Assembly (NCBI GenBank): GCA_950295325.1
Contig: OX485804.1
Coordinates: forward strand, 36,828,001-36,892,000
Length of the DNA stretch: 64,000 nucleotides
Origin: Polytrichum commune
Taxonomy: Eukaryota; Streptophyta; Polytrichopsida; Polytrichales; Polytrichaceae
Direction of reading: 5' to 3'
Notes under the pieces: generated by a model
The model's database searches: none
The model's input: the letters and a program-made list of their open reading frames with translations, nothing else
Told to the model about the DNA's origin: nothing
Shown: positions 59,291 to 64,000 of the stretch, one piece after another
Layout of the letters: the number at the start of each line of letters is the position of its first letter
How positions within the stretch are numbered: the first letter of the stretch is position 1
Program-made: the position numbers and the translations under genes

Positions 59291-60560
59291 ATCACAATGC
59301 AATTCTAAATAAGTACACATCTATACAGTGTACGTATTTACATTATGACAACGGCTGGGCATGGCGCTGAAGGAAGGTGACGGTTCTGGTTGAGAGGAGC
59401 AGAGCTCAACTGTGGAAGCTGGTAGTTGTGGCGGAGAAGGAGCTCTCGATGATCGAGCCAGGGGGATGATGAGCAATTGGGACACAAGGAAGGTTGCAAA
59501 AGAGATGGAATAGAGGTGGTTGCGGCAGTTGCCGCACTGGAAACTGGACTTCAGGGGATTCAAGAGCTACGAATCCCTCCAGCACTTGCTGCTGAGCAAG
59601 GAATACTTAATGAGGGTTGCCGAATGTCAGAGGGTAGAGGAGGAAACCAATCGCTAACTTCTGAGGCCTCGCACTAGTCCTTCACTTCTGTTTACACACG
59701 CTCTTCAGAACAGGGGAGCGGCGGTGTCCGAGTGGCGTTTTGGGATTCCGAAATGGAGGCAGCGTGAACGAGGGAATGGGTGGATCTCAACAACGTATAT
59801 ACAACCGACGGAGGGAGGTCAGATTGCCTGATGCTTGTAGCTATCCTAATTTGATTTCTCAGATCTAGCATTTACTTGGCAGTCAAAATTCACTCGCTGT
59901 CATAGCTCAGGGAGGTAGAGAGGCAGTTGTGTCCTAATGGGCACTGCTGGTTAAAATTGAGGAATTCCACACTCTGTTCTAGAGGAATCCATATTTGGTT
60001 AGAGTTGCCAGAAGGCTCAGCCGAAAAATGCAGATTCAACTCATGGGTTGTGGGTGTGCTGTGAGGAGTTCGGTGCCTTGGCACTGGAAGCTGGTCACCC
60101 TGCCGAGACCCACATTGCACGGCTTCGCCGAAGGAGCCCTGGAAGGCTTAAGAGCCAAGGTCGAGGGCGAGCTGAGATTACTGGCTCAGAGCACAGGAGA
60201 CTGGGAACAATCGTTCAGGGCAGCCGTAAACCATCCAGCTTGGGTTTTTGAGGACGATCCTCTGCTGGGAGCTCGGTGATCGATGACAGAGGATTGAGAA
60301 TGACGGTGGGGGCTCTACTGTCGTGCTTCCAAAATAGTTTGAGGCTGGGAAGGTGATTTCAGGGAAGGTTGAGAGGTTACCGGGTTCCGAGGCTGCTGAG
60401 TTGTGCACTGGAGCTGCATCAGATTGACGGAGAATAAAGGTGGCAGCACACACGTCTTACTGTGAAGACCAGGGAAGGCACAGGGGGCAGCTGAGTTCCA
60501 ATTTAGTCTGGTCGATTGCACTGATCGGGAGGACGAACCAGGGGAGTTGACATTGTAGGG
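59291..60560. other. GC-richer region, no recognised gene
   Basis: Composition rises toward coding-like values and short open frames occur, such as 59995..60279 (+). None shows a domain, conserved phrasing or convincing splice links. 'aagctggt' words recur near 59413 and 60085. It may be a decayed mobile-element body or an untranslated region. Confidence 0.35.
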
Positions 60561-62430
60561 GTTTGAGTCTATTTCTTAGTAGTGAGCATTAGGAAGAGTT
60601 GGATTTGACTGGGCTTCACATGCATGGTTGAGTGATTAGTTTAGACTGCAATTGCTAGCCGAATGTGTACTCGGTTTTGTTTTTAGGATATAGGAAGTAG
60701 TTTATGGTAGCGGATGGGAATGCCCAAGAAGGGATCAAGCACAATGTGTAATGCTGGTTGGAAACCTTAATAAGGAGATGAGTATTTCTCAATACTTGTC
60801 ACTTCATTCTCTAAAATAAAGAGTTGTGTGTTTATCAAGTTTTGTCATTGAGATAGTTGTGACTCAATGCCAAAAGGTTAGAGACATACGTAGTCACATG
60901 TCACTTTAGACTTCCACCTGGATTACGACGCTTAAGGGTGGAGGTTTGAGGCTGACAGTGCACATGAGACGTGAATGTAATTGATGGCTAAGGGTTTGGT
61001 TTGGGATTTGTGTGGTCCGGCTTCAGAAGCCCCCTTGCATGCCATCCACTTCTTCTAGGTTTACCACCCTAGGTACTTGGAATGGCCATTTTGGGCCCAA
61101 CCTACCGGTAGATGACTACTTACTATGATTGTACTTTTAAATATTATACAATTTCCACTTAAATTCAGAACAAAAATTAAGGGAAGTTGGCTCCGCATCA
61201 CATGTTGTTGGAATATTTGTGATGTGATAAAAATTAATAATAAAAAAGGAAGTGGGTCCCGTAGCACAAGGTGTTAGAATATTTGTAATATAATATACTT
61301 ACCACTTAAAAAAAGGTGAAAGTGATCACGGTCATTGCAACATGATCGAAATGACAACTATTTGATTGGAGGTGTAAGATTTGCTTACTATATTGATTGT
61401 GATTAGATTAGCCATTTTCAACAAAAATGGAATCATATTTGATGCCGCCTTGGCCCTAGTATCCTCGGAGTGCTCCCTTCAAGTGAATCTTCACTCAAAC
61501 GCTACCTAAGTCTTACGTGGAAAGCATGCGCATGTGACAAATAATTTGCTAATGAGACACCCATGGTAGACAATGATAAGTTCCACAACTAAACATCAAA
61601 ACTAAACACAAACATATATGGACACACTAAAGTTGGCAACCAATTTGACATACTTGTCGACTTCCTATGTCATATCTATGTGCATTTTTAGTCCATGTGT
61701 TTTACAACTATTAATAAGTTATTCACATTTTTTTAAGAAAAGAAAAGAAAAGAAACTCATGTATCTAGGTACCGGCGTGTATGTGAGACTGTTGGCCTGA
61801 TGTTGATCATGGTTGTCCGTGATGCAACTTAAGGTGTTTTGCCTCCCTGAAGAGGTGGGCTCTGGTGGTGTACTAGTTATCCCAAATTCGTTGAGGTGGG
61901 GGGGGGGTAAATGTTTGTTTATTGTCAAGTTTTCTTTTGTTTAGGACAAGATGATGGCATTCTGGTGTATATTTTTCATGAGGGTTTTAATGTTTGATTT
62001 CGGGATTTTTAGGTTGGCAAGTTTATTAATTGAATGTTCGTGTATAGCCCCTCTTACTCATGTTGTGATAGTAATGAGGAGGTTGGAATTCCAATTGTTG
62101 TTTTGTATGGTGTTAATTAGTGGATCGTATTTGGTATGTGTATATGTGAGGGCTTGATCAGGGAAACTGTCATGGCAATATGTGAATTTGATGAGTTGGA
62201 CTGTAAGTGTAGGAGAGAGTGATATTGGTGTCTGGTATTGGTTTGAGGCTCCTATCATGCATAGGATATTTGGTCTTAATTTAGATTGGCAATGGCAAGT
62301 TGGTTGTGAACATGTGTATTTGAGGGGCCATTCCAAAATTGTTTGTTCTGGTGGTTTGTTGTTAAGATTGCTTGCATTGGTTAGTGTGAAGAACCAAGTG
62401 TTTTTGTTGGCTTGTAGGGTTTGGGTGATG
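60561..62430. other. AT-rich spacer
   Basis: No supported gene. A nine-base G run lies near 61900. Confidence 0.5.
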
Positions 62431-64000
62431 AGTGTGAGCCCAAGATTGTGCCCATGAGTAATTAATTTAAAGGCAAAGTAATCTTGGTGTTGAAAGCAAT
62501 GTAAGAACTCGAGAAACACTCAAAGATAAGAGGAACCAAAGTTAAGGTAAGTTAAGGTAACGTAAGCTAAGTTGAAAAGCTATGTTAAAAGGCAAGGAGA
62601 AGGGAAAAGAGAAGAAAAAAAATCAAGTGCTAAGCTCATTTTTTTCTTTATGCTGCCCCAAAGATGTTGTGCAGTGCGGGAAAAAAGGAGAAAGTTGGAG
62701 GGGTCTCGAGAACTCGGGTAGGAGAGTCTCATTACACGAGGAGCAAGAGGGAGAATGAGGGAGGAGGCGGAAGCCCTATTGCGTTGAGAAGCTTCTGGGT
62801 GCCCTCGTGCCGGAGAGAGAGGATTTTGGGTTGTGGACTTGAGGATAGCAATCTTGGGTAGGGGGAATGGACCTCATGACTAAGGTGAGTTAGAGGGGGG
62901 TGAGAGCGAGCAAGAGAGAGTTGTGATCTGGTCGTGGTGCGAGTAAGTTAGTTTGTGAGTGAATCAAAGCTCAGACGCTGTAAGGAGTAGTAATGTAGAG
63001 TTTGGAGCATGAGTGTGGAGTAAATGTGTTTCGGAAGGTTATGAAGAAGAGATCGATGTCGGAGAGGAAGAATGATGGGTTCTATATTGTGAGAGAAACT
63101 TACCCGGTCTCAAATGGACGCCTTGGCCCGGTCGCCTTGGCTCTGGACCACCTGGAAGTTGGAGAGACAGTGCTTGAGCACTAGTAAAGCAACAAGAGAG
63201 GTAATTGAGAGAGGTCTGCATAGCAAGGAACCGGATGGCTATGAGGAGCTGTGCATCCGAAGTGAAGCCTAGAGGAGCAAGGGATGGGGAAGCTATGGAT
63301 CGAGCAAGCAAGGGAGGGTTGTTGGTGTGCCTACCTACGTGGGGCAAGGTGCAAGTAGCCACATCCCCATTGCCATGACATCTTCCGCATCCTCATTCCT
63401 GCACAGCATGCTGAGGCCCCGCGCATCACCACCACGATGCGCGCATCTGTCTTTTAATCAAGTTGAGTTATCTAACTATTTTGTTCGGTGGACAGTAGGC
63501 CAATTTAGATCCTCGTAAGGGTTCATGTAACTTATGGACTGTCGTTGTGATTCCTTGGGAATTTAATTTGTCGTTGTTGCAAGTAAGTCTCACCAGAAGG
63601 TCTCATTCGATGCTTATGGAATTCAGGCCGGAGGTATGCCTTGTTAAAGTTTTGTAGGTTTCTCTCCAAATGACAGTGTTGCTGTTGCGTACCCTCGTTC
63701 AAGGAGCTTTTGTTGAAGCATTGGAGTGGATTGAATTGCAACATTAGAGATATCAATGTTTTGCAGGCTTAGGGTTCATGCTTGAGTTAAGTTTTCACTT
63801 TTCAAGTGTTTTTGGCGTTGAAACGGTAAGTACAAGTTTCAGTATGCATAGATCGATGAACTTCGAAAGCCTCTTAATTCTAAATTGGAGTGATTGAGGA
63901 GTAGGCTATTGACTTGCAGTGCAGCTATAACTCAGTTTAGCCTGAAAGGAAAAATTGATTTGGATTTCTGGTTGAGAGGTTCCACAATGATTTCACTTTG
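62431..64000. other. Possible further LTR start, then unassigned sequence to window end
   Basis: 62431 reads tgtgagcccaagattgtgcc, matching the opening of the solo LTR at 57707 and the site at 56286. After about 25 bp the similarity is lost and no end or target duplication was found. 62650-63450 is GC-richer with short frames only. Confidence 0.3.

Noticed and set aside
59995-60279. 94-codon plus-strand frame
   Set aside because: Coding-like composition but no recognised motif and no continuation; left as unassigned region.
62431-62460. Second full copy of the solo LTR
   Set aside because: Only about 25 bp at the start match; no end or target duplication was found in the window.

Overview
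The window reads as nuclear DNA of a land plant. The coding exons are short and separated by GT..AG introns. The recognisable proteins are plant housekeeping proteins: a U-box/ARM E3 ligase, a plastid-targeted ribosomal protein bS6, the 19S proteasome subunit RPN8, and a SUMO-like-domain protein. The gene-poor, AT-rich spacers are full of small transposons. The mixture suggests a bryophyte or other non-seed plant, but that is inference; species level cannot be reached from sequence alone.

Layout. 1-6.9 kb: repeat-rich spacer with a MITE (3.4-3.6 kb) and a ~660 bp imperfect inverted repeat (3.75-4.41 kb), then the GC-richer upstream region of the first gene. 6.9-9.7 kb: two-exon U-box/ARM gene (+), with a decayed copy of part of its coding region at 10.48-10.65 kb. 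10.7-18 kb: AT-rich spacer with paired MITEs, dispersed repeats and microsatellites. 18.35-22.68 kb: three-exon gene (+) for a protein with five C2H2 fingers and a C-terminal PHD finger. 22.7-27.5 kb: spacer. 27.57-29.56 kb: six-exon plastid bS6 gene (-). 29.6-37.3 kb: spacer holding a hAT-like transposase relic, several MITEs and a relic of a Rep-like open frame. 37.32-41.98 kb: ten-exon RPN8 gene (+). Its first intron is a five-unit tandem array carrying four dead copies of exon 2. 43.33-46.67 kb: six-exon SUMO-like-domain gene (-), convergent with RPN8. 46.7-64 kb: no gene I can support; MITEs, tandem repeats and a solo LTR with a target duplication.

All five gene models were built by hand from splice consensus plus reading-frame phase, and every junction given keeps phase. 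Four of the five intact genes are linked by known function to ubiquitin/SUMO pathways or chromatin-type zinc fingers, but they are ordinary neighbouring genes with separate promoters and I see no operon-like co-organisation.

The most notable non-genic findings are: the RPN8 intron array; a two-copy, ~97%-identical hAT-type MITE with homopolymer G/C ends and perfect 8-bp target duplications; a six-copy MITE family ending in CTACACTAAAT; a solo LTR inserted in a 60-bp minisatellite; and the large inverted repeat near 4 kb.
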